From the NCBI GenBank assembly GCA_046348225.1, contig JAXMEQ010000007.1, forward strand, positions 1 to 64,000: a stretch of DNA of 64,000 nucleotides, written 5' to 3'. The position numbers and the translations under genes were made by a program. This document shows positions 16,648 through 24,656 of this stretch, one piece after another (position 1 is the first letter of the stretch; every line of letters begins with the position of its first letter). The notes beneath the pieces are model-generated. The model was not told the DNA's origin. It did no database searches and worked only from the letters and a program-made list of their open reading frames with translations. Origin of the DNA: JAXMEQ01 sp046348225 (GTDB taxonomy: Bacteria > Pseudomonadota > Gammaproteobacteria > Burkholderiales > Burkholderiaceae_C).

Positions 16648-17013
16648 TCAGGGGCGGGTCAGGGGTTCGATCGCCGGCCGGCAGCGCTGGCCGATCCGGA
16701 TGCCCAGAGCATGGGCTGCAGCATTCACATGGCTGATGATGCCATCGTCCAGCGCGCTGTGCGCGTCGCCAATGCGCGCGCTGTCATGGGCCACGGTGCA
16801 GGCGGCCAGCCCATGGTCCTGCAGGAAGGCCAGCGCCGCAATGCCTGCCGCGTCGCGGCCCACGCCGGCGTCGTTGAAGACGCTCAACAGTGGCCGCGCC
16901 GCCAGCGCATAGCGGGCCGAGCTGATGCCGCCATGCGAGCCGCTGACCGCCACGCAGCCGGCGTCCTGCGCACCGAGTTCGGTGATCGAGTCCACCACGC
17001 GCAGCAGCTTCAT
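16648..17013 (-). CDS. Conserved-looking hypothetical protein, 121 aa
   Basis: Start at MKLLRVVDSITELGAQDAGC (17013). Small, Ala/Gly-rich, with VSGSHGGISSARYAL, LSVFNDAGVGRDAAGIAALAFLQDHGL and HDSARIGDAHSALDDGIISHVN; the alternating strand/helix look suggests a Rossmann-like or small alpha/beta fold. I do not recognise the family. It sits between two Bug receptor genes on the same strand, 10 nt before the second. An intrinsic terminator (17026-17047) ends only 13 nt before its ATG, so it must depend on readthrough or on a promoter hidden in the terminator. Extending the frame upstream would place the terminator inside the coding sequence, which seems unlikely. Confidence 0.55.
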   Translation of the reverse strand: MKLLRVVDSITELGAQDAGCVAVSGSHGGISSARYALAARPLLSVFNDAGVGRDAAGIAALAFLQDHGLAACTVAHDSARIGDAHSALDDGIISHVNAAAHALGIRIGQRCRPAIEPLTRP

Positions 17014-17025
17014 GGCGGAACAGAC

Positions 17026-17047
17026 AAAAAAGCCGCCCGGGGGCGGC
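17026..17047 (-). terminator. Intrinsic terminator after the second Bug receptor
   Basis: On the minus strand a GCCGCC / GGCGGC stem with a 4-nt loop is followed directly by six Us. It lies 35 nt after the receptor stop at 17082. Confidence 0.8.
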
Positions 17048-17081
17048 TGTTCTGGCAAGGCATCGAGCCCGGCATGGCGCC

Positions 17082-18068
17082 TCAGTCGGCGTACTGCTTG
17101 GCCGCGTCCACGGCGGTCTTGAGCTTGGTGATTTCGGCGGCCACAAACTTCTTGTGCTCTTCCGGTTCCATGCGCTTGTCGTTCACCACGATGGCGCCCA
17201 GGCCTTCGTTCTTCTTGATGAAGTCGGCGTCTTTCAGGGACTTCTTCAGGGCTTCGTTGAGCATCTTGGTCACGGCCGGCGGCGTGCCCTTGGGCGCATA
17301 CAGGCCGTGCCAGATGGTCAGTTCGAAGTTCTTCAGGCCCATCTCGCGCAGCGTGGGGTAGTCCTTCAGCAACTTGTGGTTGGACATGGGCTTGGCCGTG
17401 GTCACGGCGAAGGCCTTCACCCGGCCGGCTTCGATCTGGCCGGTGGTGTTGGTGGTCTGGTCACACATCACGTCCACCTGGCCACCGATCAGCGCCGTCA
17501 TGGCCGGGCCGGTGCCGCCGAACGGGATGGTGGTCAGGGCTTCCTTGGTCTGCAGGGCCGACTGCCACAGCAGGCCGCAGATGTGCGAGGCAGATCCCAG
17601 GCCGGCATGGGCCAGGTTGATCTTGCCGGTGTTGGCACGGATGTAGTTCTCGAAGTCGCGGTAGGTGTTGGCCGGCAGCTGGGGCTTGCCAATCAGCGTC
17701 ATGGGCACGTCATTGACCATGCCCAGGTATTCGAAGTCGTTCAGCGCGTTGTAGGGCAGGCGGCGGTACAGCGCCGGCGTGGCGGCCATGCCGATGTGGA
17801 ACAGCAGCAGGGTATGGCCGTCCGGTGCGGCCTTGGCGACCTTGTTGGCGCCAATCGTGCCACCAGCGCCGGCGGCGTTTTCCACCACGAAGTTGCTGCC
17901 TGGAATCTGCTTGGCCATCGCAATGGCCAGGTCACGGGCCACCCGGTCGGTCGGGCCACCGGCCGCGAACGGCACGACGATGGAAATGGGCTTGGAGCCC
18001 GGATAGGTTTGCGCCTGGGCGGCAAGAGCCGCAGCGGCGGCGACAGCGGCGATCAACAGCTTTTTCAT
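17082..18068 (-). CDS. Bug/TctC-family periplasmic solute receptor
   Basis: 328 residues from MKKLLIAAVAAAAALAAQAQ, a clean signal peptide cleaved near AQA-QTYPG. Bug signatures: KPISIVVPFAAGGPTDRVARDLAIAMAKQ, then NFVVENAAGAGGTIGANKVAKAAPDGHTLL, and the ligand-channel segment INLAHAGLGSASHICGLL. It is a paralogue of the neighbouring receptor but clearly different in sequence. No permease partner is near. It lies downstream of the PaaK-like ligase and ABC importer on the same strand, so it may capture related aromatic or organic acids; that is inference from position. Confidence 0.9.
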   Translation of the reverse strand: MKKLLIAAVAAAAALAAQAQTYPGSKPISIVVPFAAGGPTDRVARDLAIAMAKQIPGSNFVVENAAGAGGTIGANKVAKAAPDGHTLLLFHIGMAATPALYRRLPYNALNDFEYLGMVNDVPMTLIGKPQLPANTYRDFENYIRANTGKINLAHAGLGSASHICGLLWQSALQTKEALTTIPFGGTGPAMTALIGGQVDVMCDQTTNTTGQIEAGRVKAFAVTTAKPMSNHKLLKDYPTLREMGLKNFELTIWHGLYAPKGTPPAVTKMLNEALKKSLKDADFIKKNEGLGAIVVNDKRMEPEEHKKFVAAEITKLKTAVDAAKQYAD

Positions 18069-18202
18069 GGGGACTCCTAGTCTCTCAGTCAGAATGGACT
18101 GCGAAATGGTAGCCACCGTGGCCGCGACTTCCATCGCGGGAACTACTTAGCGCCGCCCCGGGGAAATCCCTTGGAACCTCCCTTGGAACCCCGCTCCCCC
18201 TA

Positions 18203-19450
18203 CTACTTGTAGCTGCGGGCGTCCTCGATCACCTTGCCGTCGTTGGGCAGGCTGCCAGGGCTGACCAGCTGCACGTCGCCGCGCAGCTTGGTCACGTCGC
18301 GGATGGCTTCGCTGATGCGGCTGTCCAGGCCCTGCGGCGCCGCCAGCGTCTCGACCTTGAGCGTCATCGCGTCATTGGCCATCTCGCCGGTCACCACCAG
18401 CCGGGCCTTGACCACCTCCGGGAAGCGGCGCGCGATGTCGGCCACCTGCGAGGGGTGCACGAACATGCCGCGTATCTTGGTGGTCTGGTCGGCGCGACCC
18501 ATCCAGCCCTTGATGCGGCTGTTGGTGCGGCCGGTCGGGCAGGGCCCGGCCAGAATGGCCGACAGGTCGCCGGTGCCGAAGCGTACCAGCGGGTAATCGT
18601 CGTTGAGCACGGTCACCACCAGCTCCCCCACCTCGCCCTCGGGGACCGGGTCGCCGGTGCCAGGGCGCACGATTTCCACGATGACGCCTTCGTCCAGTAC
18701 CAGGCCCTCGCGCGCCGCCGTTTCGTAGGCCACCAGGCCCAGGTCGGCCGTGGCGTAGCTCTGGTAGATGTCCATGCCCTGACCGGTGAACCAGTCGCGC
18801 AGGCTGGGCGGGAAAGCCTCGCCGCCGACCAGCCCCTTCTTCAAGCTGCTGATGTCGCTGCCGGCCTCCAGCGCCTTTTCCACCAGGATGCGCAGGAAGC
18901 TGGGGGTGCCAAGATACGCCACCGGCCGCAGTTCGGCAATGGCCTGCAACTGCTGCTCGGTCTGGCCGGTGCCGGCCGGGAACACGGTGCAGCCCAGCGC
19001 GTGCGCGCCAGACTCCATGATGAAAGCGCCGGGCGTCATGTGGTAGCTGAACGCGTTGTGTGCCAGATCGCCCGCACGGAAACCCGCCGCATGCATGGCG
19101 CGCGCGGCACGCCAGTAGTCGGCCCGGGGGCCCTCGGGTTCGTAGATTGGGCCGGGCGAGGCGTAAATGCGGCGCATCTGCGGGCCGCGCACCGTGGTGG
19201 CAAAGCCGCCGAACACATCGCTGGCGCGCTGCGCCTTCTGGCGCTCGAACAGCTCATGCTTGCGCGTCACCGGCAGACGCGCCAGCGCAGCGCGTGACGT
19301 GATGCCGGCCGCGTCCACGCCGCGCAGGATGTCGGCAAACGCCGCCGACCGGGCCTGGGCATGGGCCACCAGCCGTGGCAGTGCGGCCATCAGGTCCGCT
19401 TCACGCCGCTGTGGATCGCGCGTCTCCAGCGCGTCGAAAAAATCAGTCAT
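18203..19450 (-). CDS. PaaK-like phenylacetate/aryl-CoA ligase
   Basis: 415 residues. It is of the phenylacetate-CoA ligase type of ANL enzymes: LPVTRKHELFERQ, TPGAFIMESGAHALGCTVFPAGTGQTEQQL, GGEAFPPSLRDWF, SYATADLGLVAYE, and the hinge/C-terminal region GRADQTTKIRGMFVHPSQV. The canonical Ser/Thr/Gly-rich P-loop of PaaK (SSGTTG) is not obvious; the corresponding region reads YASPGPIYEPEG, so activity on the usual substrate should not be assumed. It is the last gene of the ABC importer cluster, 34 nt after the LivF-like ATPase, a common arrangement for importers of aromatic acids in Burkholderiales. Confidence 0.8.
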   Translation of the reverse strand: MTDFFDALETRDPQRREADLMAALPRLVAHAQARSAAFADILRGVDAAGITSRAALARLPVTRKHELFERQKAQRASDVFGGFATTVRGPQMRRIYASPGPIYEPEGPRADYWRAARAMHAAGFRAGDLAHNAFSYHMTPGAFIMESGAHALGCTVFPAGTGQTEQQLQAIAELRPVAYLGTPSFLRILVEKALEAGSDISSLKKGLVGGEAFPPSLRDWFTGQGMDIYQSYATADLGLVAYETAAREGLVLDEGVIVEIVRPGTGDPVPEGEVGELVVTVLNDDYPLVRFGTGDLSAILAGPCPTGRTNSRIKGWMGRADQTTKIRGMFVHPSQVADIARRFPEVVKARLVVTGEMANDAMTLKVETLAAPQGLDSRISEAIRDVTKLRGDVQLVSPGSLPNDGKVIEDARSYK

Positions 19451-19484
19451 GCAGGCTCCCGTCCCGTAAGGAGAATTGTTCTTT

Positions 19485-20294
19485 TCAGGCCAGCCAGCGC
19501 TTGCGGCGCTTGTAGCTCTTCACATCCTTGAAGCTCTTGCGCTCGCCACCGCCCACGCCGAGGTAGAACTCCTTGACGTCCTCGTTGTTGGCCAGGTCCG
19601 CCGCCGGGCCGTCCATCACCACGCGCCCGCTTTCCATGATGTAGCCGTAGTCGGCGTAGCGCAGTGCCATGTTGGTGTTCTGCTCTGCCAGCAGGAAGGT
19701 CACCTTTTCCTTCTGGTTCAGGTCCTTTACGATCTCGAACACTTCTTCCACGATCTGCGGCGCCAGGCCCATGGACGGCTCGTCCAGCAGCACCATGCTC
19801 GGGTTGGCCATCAGCGCCCGGCCAATCGCGCACATCTGCTGTTCACCGCCCGAGGTGTAGGCCGCCTGCGAGGTGCGGCGCGTCTTCAGGCGCGGGAAGT
19901 AGGTGTAGACCTTCTCCAGGTTGGCCGCCACCTCGGCCTTGCTCTTGCGGGTGTACGAGCCGGTCAGCAGGTTTTCCTCAATGGTGAGGTGGGCGAAACA
20001 GTGGCGGCCTTCCATCACCTGCACCACACCGCGCTGCACCAGGTCGGCCGGGGAAAGGTTCTCGATGCGCTCGCCGCGCAGCTCGATGCTGCCCTTGGTG
20101 ACCTCACCGCGCTCACCGCGCAGCAGGTTCGACACGGCGCGCAGCGTGGTGGTCTTGCCCGCGCCGTTGCCGCCCAGGATGGCCACGATGCCGCCTTCGG
20201 GCACCTGCAGCGAAACGCCCTTGAGCACCAGGATCACGTGGTTGTAGATGACCTCGATGCCGTTGACGTTGAGAACGATGTTTGTAGTGCTCAT
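19485..20294 (-). CDS. ABC importer ATP-binding protein, LivF type
   Basis: 269 residues from ATG at 20294 (a TTG 18 nt upstream is an alternative). Walker A GGNGAGKTTT, signature-region YTSGGEQQMCAIGRAL, Walker B MVLLDEPSMGLAP, and the H-loop region FLLAEQNTNMAL. HAAT-family importers use two ATPases, and the LivG-like partner is encoded at 23873-24655. The C-terminus has a basic tail (ERKSFKDVKSYKRRKRWLA) beyond the usual end. It is separated from the binding-protein gene by a region full of hairpins (20308-20444), which probably tunes its expression relative to the upstream gene. Confidence 0.92.
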   Translation of the reverse strand: MSTTNIVLNVNGIEVIYNHVILVLKGVSLQVPEGGIVAILGGNGAGKTTTLRAVSNLLRGERGEVTKGSIELRGERIENLSPADLVQRGVVQVMEGRHCFAHLTIEENLLTGSYTRKSKAEVAANLEKVYTYFPRLKTRRTSQAAYTSGGEQQMCAIGRALMANPSMVLLDEPSMGLAPQIVEEVFEIVKDLNQKEKVTFLLAEQNTNMALRYADYGYIMESGRVVMDGPAADLANNEDVKEFYLGVGGGERKSFKDVKSYKRRKRWLA

Positions 20295-20307
20295 AGCAGT
20301 TGTGTTT

Positions 20308-20379
20308 GCCAAATGAAAGGCTTGTGCCTTTCATTTGGCGGCTCGTGAGAGCCGCCCCCCTCCCGCCTGGCGGGAGGGG
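20308..20379. repeat. Three consecutive strong hairpins between binding-protein and ATPase genes
   Basis: Hairpin 1: 20308-20339, 14-bp perfect stem, TTGT loop. Hairpin 2: 20337-20356, GGCGGCTC-GTGA-GAGCCGCC. Hairpin 3: 20357-20379, CCCCTCCCG / CGGGAGGGG with a 5-nt loop. None is followed by a U-tract on the minus strand, so they look like mRNA-stability or attenuation structures rather than a simple terminator. Hairpins 1 and 2 share bases 20337-20339 and could be mutually exclusive. Confidence 0.7.
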
Positions 20380-20411
20380 TTGGGGGAGGGTGCCGTCAGT
20401 ACAGCCCTTGG

Positions 20412-20444
20412 GCTGACTGTCAGTCCTCAGGACTGACAGTCAGC
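20412..20444. repeat. Perfect 15-bp inverted repeat across the binding-protein stop codon
   Basis: Arms 20412-20426 and 20430-20444 with the stop codon (20427-20429) as the 3-nt loop. The last five codons of the binding protein form one arm. Confidence 0.8.
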
Positions 20445-21761
20445 TGGCGTGCGCGGCGTCAGCTTCTTGTCGGCTGCGTACTTGGCGGCCGTGCTCTTGA
20501 CCAGCGGCTTGATGATCTGCTGGTCGGCCTCGATCCAGTCGCTGGTGAAGACCCACTTGGTGCCGTCCCAGGTGTGGATGCGGGCTGCGCTTGCACCCAC
20601 GTGGTCGGCGCACGACGTGCTGACCGGCCGCATCACGCCCTTGAAGCCCAGCGCATCCAGCTTGGCCTGCGTCAGGTTCAGGTTCTCCAGGCCCCAGCGG
20701 ACCTGCTCACCGGTCATGACCTTGCCCTTGCCGAAGCGCTCCTGGGCGGCACGGATGCCTTCCACGCCCATGGCCGCGCTGACCACGCCGCGCAGGTACA
20801 GCGTCTCGCCCACTTCATCGCGCGGCCCGGTGCCTTGCCCCTTGTCATGCAGCTTGGCGAGGATTTCCTTGACGATCGGCGCGTTGCGGTCGGTGCCGTG
20901 CTGCAGTGTCACGCCGTTGTAGCCCTTGGCGCCCTGGCCCACGTCCTTCACGTCCGGCTCGGCACTGGACCACCACACGCCGTACATCTTCTCGCGCGGA
21001 TAGCCGGTGGCCTGGGCTTCCTTCAGGGCGGTGGAGTTCATCACCCCCCAGCCCCACAGCAGGGTGTAGTCCGGACGGCTCTGGCGCACCTGCAGCCAGG
21101 TAGCCTTCTGCTCGACGCCGGGGGCCGTCACGGGCAGCAGTTGCAGCTCAAAGCCGTGCATCTTGCTGCGTTCCTGCAGCAGGGGAATGGGCTCCTTGCC
21201 GAACGGGCTGTCGTGGTAGACCAGCGCGATCTTCTTGCCCTTGAGCTTGTCCATGCCGCCTTCCTTCTTGCCGATGGCCTGGATGATGGCGTCGGCCGCC
21301 ACCCAGTAGGTGCCCAGCAGCGGGAAGTTCCACTTGAAGATGGTGCCGTCGGCGCTTTCACTGCGACCATAGCCGGTGGTGATCAGCGGGATCTTGTCGG
21401 CCGGGGCCTTTTCGGTCAGGGCAAACGTCGCGCCGGTGGACCACGGGTGGATCAGCGTGGCGCCGCCATTCTTGCCTTTCAGGCGCTCGTAGCATTCGAC
21501 GCTGCGGGCCGTGTCGTAGCCGGTCTCGCATTCCTCGAACAGGATCTTCACGCCGTTGATGCCGCCGCGTGCGTTGACCAGCTTGTAGTAGTCCACGATG
21601 CCGTTGGCCGTGGGCGTGCCGTTGGGCGCGTAGGGCCCGGTGCGGTAGGACAGCACCGGCAGGTATTGCTCCTTGGCTTGGGCGAATGCGCCCGTCGACA
21701 CCATCGACGTTGCGCCAGCGGCCACGATGGCGGCTGCCAGGACGATCTTGCGTAGCTTCAT
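20427..21761 (-). CDS. ABC importer substrate-binding protein, branched-chain/aromatic-acid type
   Basis: 444 residues with a signal peptide (MKLRKIVLAAAIVAAGATSMVSTGAFAQA). It is a LivJ-like periplasmic binding protein (type I fold): QYLPVLSYRTGPYAPNGTPTANGIVDYYKLVNARGGINGVKI, ECETGYDTARSVECYERLKG, LIHPWSTGATFAL. Longer than typical LivJ (about 370), in line with the subgroup found in aromatic-acid import clusters. In the middle of a minus-strand operon: synthetase, LivG, LivH, LivM, this gene, LivF, PaaK-like. A 15-bp perfect inverted repeat straddles its stop codon. Probable ligand is an aromatic or phenyl-substituted acid, judged from the two CoA ligases in the cluster. Confidence 0.9.
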   Translation of the reverse strand: MKLRKIVLAAAIVAAGATSMVSTGAFAQAKEQYLPVLSYRTGPYAPNGTPTANGIVDYYKLVNARGGINGVKILFEECETGYDTARSVECYERLKGKNGGATLIHPWSTGATFALTEKAPADKIPLITTGYGRSESADGTIFKWNFPLLGTYWVAADAIIQAIGKKEGGMDKLKGKKIALVYHDSPFGKEPIPLLQERSKMHGFELQLLPVTAPGVEQKATWLQVRQSRPDYTLLWGWGVMNSTALKEAQATGYPREKMYGVWWSSAEPDVKDVGQGAKGYNGVTLQHGTDRNAPIVKEILAKLHDKGQGTGPRDEVGETLYLRGVVSAAMGVEGIRAAQERFGKGKVMTGEQVRWGLENLNLTQAKLDALGFKGVMRPVSTSCADHVGASAARIHTWDGTKWVFTSDWIEADQQIIKPLVKSTAAKYAADKKLTPRTPADCQS

Positions 21762-21851
21762 GTTTGTCTCCTGTTGAAAAAAGTTAAAGCACTGTCAGTA
21801 AACGGATAAATGCGGTGGAATGCATCAGTAGTTGCGAGCAATCCGCCGGCC

Positions 21852-22928
21852 TCAGTGGGGGAACGGCCACAGCCGCAATTTCTGCTTGCCGACCGCCCAC
21901 AGCCGGGCCAGGCCATGGGGCTCCACGATCAGGAACCACACGATCAGGCCGCCAAACACCATGAGTTCGGCGTGCGAGACGGCGGTGGTGGTGATGGTGA
22001 TGCCGAACACCCCGGCCACAGCCGGCAGCAGCTGATTCAGGGCAATCGGCAGCACCACGATGAAGGCGGCGCCAAAGAAGCTGCCCATGATCGAGCCCAG
22101 GCCGCCGATGATCACCATGAACAGCAGGCGGAACGAATAGTCCACCGAGAACGCCGACGGTTCCCAGGCCCCCAGGTAGATGAATGCCCACAGCGCGCCG
22201 GCCACACCGATGATGAAGGAGCTGACCGCGAATGCGCTGAGCTTGGCGTACATGGGGCGGATGCCGATCACCGCGGCCGCCACGTCCATGTCGCGGATCG
22301 CCATCCACTCGCGGCCGATGGCACCGCGCACGAGGTTCTTGGCCAGCAGCGCAATCACCGCCAGCAGCGACAGGCAGAACAGGTACTTGCTCGCGGCGCT
22401 CTCAATCGGCAGGCCGAAGACCTGCAGGTTGGACACGGCGACCGAGCCCGAGGGCGTGTCCAGCGTGAACCACTTGATGCGCAGGAACATCCAGTCGGCG
22501 AAGAACTGCGCCGCCAGTGTGGCCACCGCCAGGTACAGCCCGCGCACCCGCAGACTGGGCAGGCCGAACAGGATGCCGAACAGCATGGCGCACAGGCCAC
22601 CCAGGATCAGCGCCGGGATCAGCGGCAGGCCGGGAATGCGCACGAAGAAGTTGTAGGCGCCGTAGGCGCCCACCGCCATGAACGCACCCGAGCCGAGCGA
22701 AATCTGCCCGCAGTAGCCGACCAGGATGTTCACGCCCACGGCGGCCAGCGAAAAGATCAGGAACGGAATCAGGATCGCGCGCATCAGGTAGTCGCTCGCG
22801 AGCATGGGTACCGCGATGAACGCCACCGCTAGCAGCATGAACACCGCCACGCGGTCCTGCAGGATGGGCAGGATCTGCTGGTCTGCCCGGTAGGAAGTCT
22901 TGAACTGGCCGTTTTCTCTGTAAAGCAT
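21852..22928 (-). CDS. ABC importer permease, LivM type
   Basis: 358 residues with about ten hydrophobic segments. LivM landmarks: ILVGYCGQISLGSGAFMAVGAYGAYN, LPSLRVRGLYLAVATLAAQFF, AKNLVRGAIGREWMAIRDMDVAAAVIGI (the EAA-like loop contacting the ATPase) and the C-terminal VFGGLIVWFLIVEPHGLARLW. The start follows the LivH-like gene by 12 nt; a gap of about 90 nt separates its stop from the binding-protein start. Confidence 0.92.
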   Translation of the reverse strand: MLYRENGQFKTSYRADQQILPILQDRVAVFMLLAVAFIAVPMLASDYLMRAILIPFLIFSLAAVGVNILVGYCGQISLGSGAFMAVGAYGAYNFFVRIPGLPLIPALILGGLCAMLFGILFGLPSLRVRGLYLAVATLAAQFFADWMFLRIKWFTLDTPSGSVAVSNLQVFGLPIESAASKYLFCLSLLAVIALLAKNLVRGAIGREWMAIRDMDVAAAVIGIRPMYAKLSAFAVSSFIIGVAGALWAFIYLGAWEPSAFSVDYSFRLLFMVIIGGLGSIMGSFFGAAFIVVLPIALNQLLPAVAGVFGITITTTAVSHAELMVFGGLIVWFLIVEPHGLARLWAVGKQKLRLWPFPH

Positions 22929-22940
22929 GGCTCTTCTTCT

Positions 22941-23870
22941 TCAAACGCGGTCAATGATCTTCTCGCCGAACAGTCCCTGCGGACGGAACAGCAGGAACAC
23001 GAGGGCCAGCACATAGGCAAACCAGATTTCAATGCCGCCACCCACGTACGGGCCGAGGTACACCTCGGACAGCTTTTCGCCCACGCCGATGATCAATCCG
23101 CCGATGATGGCGCCGGGCACGGACGTCAGGCCGCCCAGGATCACCACGGGCAGCGCGCGCAGGGCCAGCGTCGTGAGGGAGAACTGCACTCCGAGCTTGC
23201 TGCCCCAGATCATTCCGGCCACCAGCGCGGCGACGCCCGCCACGCACCACACGATGAACCAGATGCGGTCCAGCGGAATGCCGATCGACTGCGCTGCCTG
23301 GTGGTCGTCGGCCACCGCGCGCAGCGCGCGGCCGGTAGTGGTCTTCTGGAAAAACAGGCTCAGCAGCGCCACCAGTGCCGCCGCAATGGCGGCCGCGATC
23401 AGGTCTTCCTTGTTAATCAGGATGCCGCCCTGGAACAGGTTTTCGAACGCCATCACGGGTTCCTTAGGCATGCCGATGTCCAGCTTGTAGACGTTGCTGC
23501 CAAAGATGGTCTGGCCCAACCCGTCAATGAAGTAGGTGATGCCCAGCGTGGCCATCAGCAGCGTCGCACCTTCCTGGTTGACCAGGTGGCGCAACACCAG
23601 CCGCTCGATCAGCCAGGCCAGCACAAACATCAGTGCGCCGGCCAGCGCGAAGGCACAGAGATTGGCGAACAGCAGGCTCTGGATGCCTGTCCACTGCGGA
23701 ATCCATTCGGCAAAGCGGGCCATCGCCAGGGCGGCGAACAGCACCATGGCACCCTGGGCGAAATTGAACACACCGGACGCCTTGAAGATGAGCACGAAGC
23801 CCAGCGCCACCAGCGAATAGAGCATGCCGACCATCAGGCCGCCCAGAAGGGTTTCGAGGAAAAATCCCAT
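22941..23870 (-). CDS. ABC importer permease, LivH type
   Basis: 309 residues, mostly membrane-embedded. It opens with FLETLLGGLMVGMLYSLVALGFVLIFKASGVFNFAQGAMVLFAALA, the LivH signature, and has the cytoplasmic coupling loop TTTGRALRAVADDHQAAQSIGI. The C-terminus ends VFLLFRPQGLFGEKIIDRV, also typical. It starts 2 nt after the LivG-like stop, so the genes are cotranscribed. Confidence 0.93.
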   Translation of the reverse strand: MGFFLETLLGGLMVGMLYSLVALGFVLIFKASGVFNFAQGAMVLFAALAMARFAEWIPQWTGIQSLLFANLCAFALAGALMFVLAWLIERLVLRHLVNQEGATLLMATLGITYFIDGLGQTIFGSNVYKLDIGMPKEPVMAFENLFQGGILINKEDLIAAAIAAALVALLSLFFQKTTTGRALRAVADDHQAAQSIGIPLDRIWFIVWCVAGVAALVAGMIWGSKLGVQFSLTTLALRALPVVILGGLTSVPGAIIGGLIIGVGEKLSEVYLGPYVGGGIEIWFAYVLALVFLLFRPQGLFGEKIIDRV

Positions 23871-23872
23871 GT

Positions 23873-24655
23873 TCAGTGCCCCGTCCCGAGATAGGCCTTG
23901 ATGACTTCGGGGTTGTTGCGTACCTCCTGTGGTGCGCCGTCCCCGATCTTTCTTCCGTAGTCCAGCACCACCACGCGGTCGGAGATGTCCATCACCACGC
24001 CCATGTCGTGCTCGATCAGCACCACGGTGGTGCCGAACTCGTCATTGACGTCGAGGATGAAGCGGCACATGTCCTGCTTTTCCTCCACGTTCATGCCCGC
24101 CATGGGCTCGTCCAGCAGCAGCAGCTGGGGTTCCATGGCAAGCGCCCGGCCCAGGTCCACACGTTTTTGCAGGCCGTAGGGCAGCTGGCCCACAGGGGTC
24201 TTGCGGTAGGCCTGGATCTCCAGGAAGTCGATGATGTGCTCGACGAATTCGCGGTGGCGGATTTCCTCGCGCTCGGCCGGGCCGATGCGCAGTGCCTGCA
24301 TCAGGATGCCGCTCTTGATCTTGAGGTTGCGTCCCGTCATCAGGTTGTCCAGCACGCTCATGCCCTTGAACAGGGCCAGGTTCTGGAAGGTGCGCGCCAC
24401 CCCCATCACGGCCACCTCGTGGCTGTTCATGTGCTTGAAGGTCTTGCCGCGAAACGAGATCGTCCCCTGCTGCGGCTGGTACACCCCGTTGATGCAGTTG
24501 AGCATGGAGCTCTTGCCGGCGCCGTTGGGGCCGATGATGGCGCGGATCTCATGCTCGCGCACATTGAAGCTGATGTCGGTCAGCGCCTTGACGCCGCCGA
24601 AACTCAGCGAGATGTTGTTGACGTCCAGGATGACGTCGCCGATCGTTTTGCTCAT
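23873..24655 (-). CDS. ABC importer ATP-binding protein, LivG type
   Basis: 260 residues. Walker A GPNGAGKSSMLNCINGVYQP, LivG-typical MGVARTFQNLALFKGMSVLDNLMTGRN, signature-region LPYGLQKRVDLGRAL, Walker B LLLDEPMAGMNVEEK and H-loop LIEHDMGVVMDISDRVVVLDYGRKIGDG. It begins 1 nt after the acyl-CoA synthetase stop and ends 2 nt before the LivH start. Confidence 0.94.
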   Translation of the reverse strand: MSKTIGDVILDVNNISLSFGGVKALTDISFNVREHEIRAIIGPNGAGKSSMLNCINGVYQPQQGTISFRGKTFKHMNSHEVAVMGVARTFQNLALFKGMSVLDNLMTGRNLKIKSGILMQALRIGPAEREEIRHREFVEHIIDFLEIQAYRKTPVGQLPYGLQKRVDLGRALAMEPQLLLLDEPMAGMNVEEKQDMCRFILDVNDEFGTTVVLIEHDMGVVMDISDRVVVLDYGRKIGDGAPQEVRNNPEVIKAYLGTGH

Positions 24656-24656
24656 A

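Noticed and set aside
18165..18195. Tandem CCCTTGGAACC repeat upstream of the Bug receptor region
   Set aside because: Only two short copies with no symmetry or promoter relation; likely chance or slippage.
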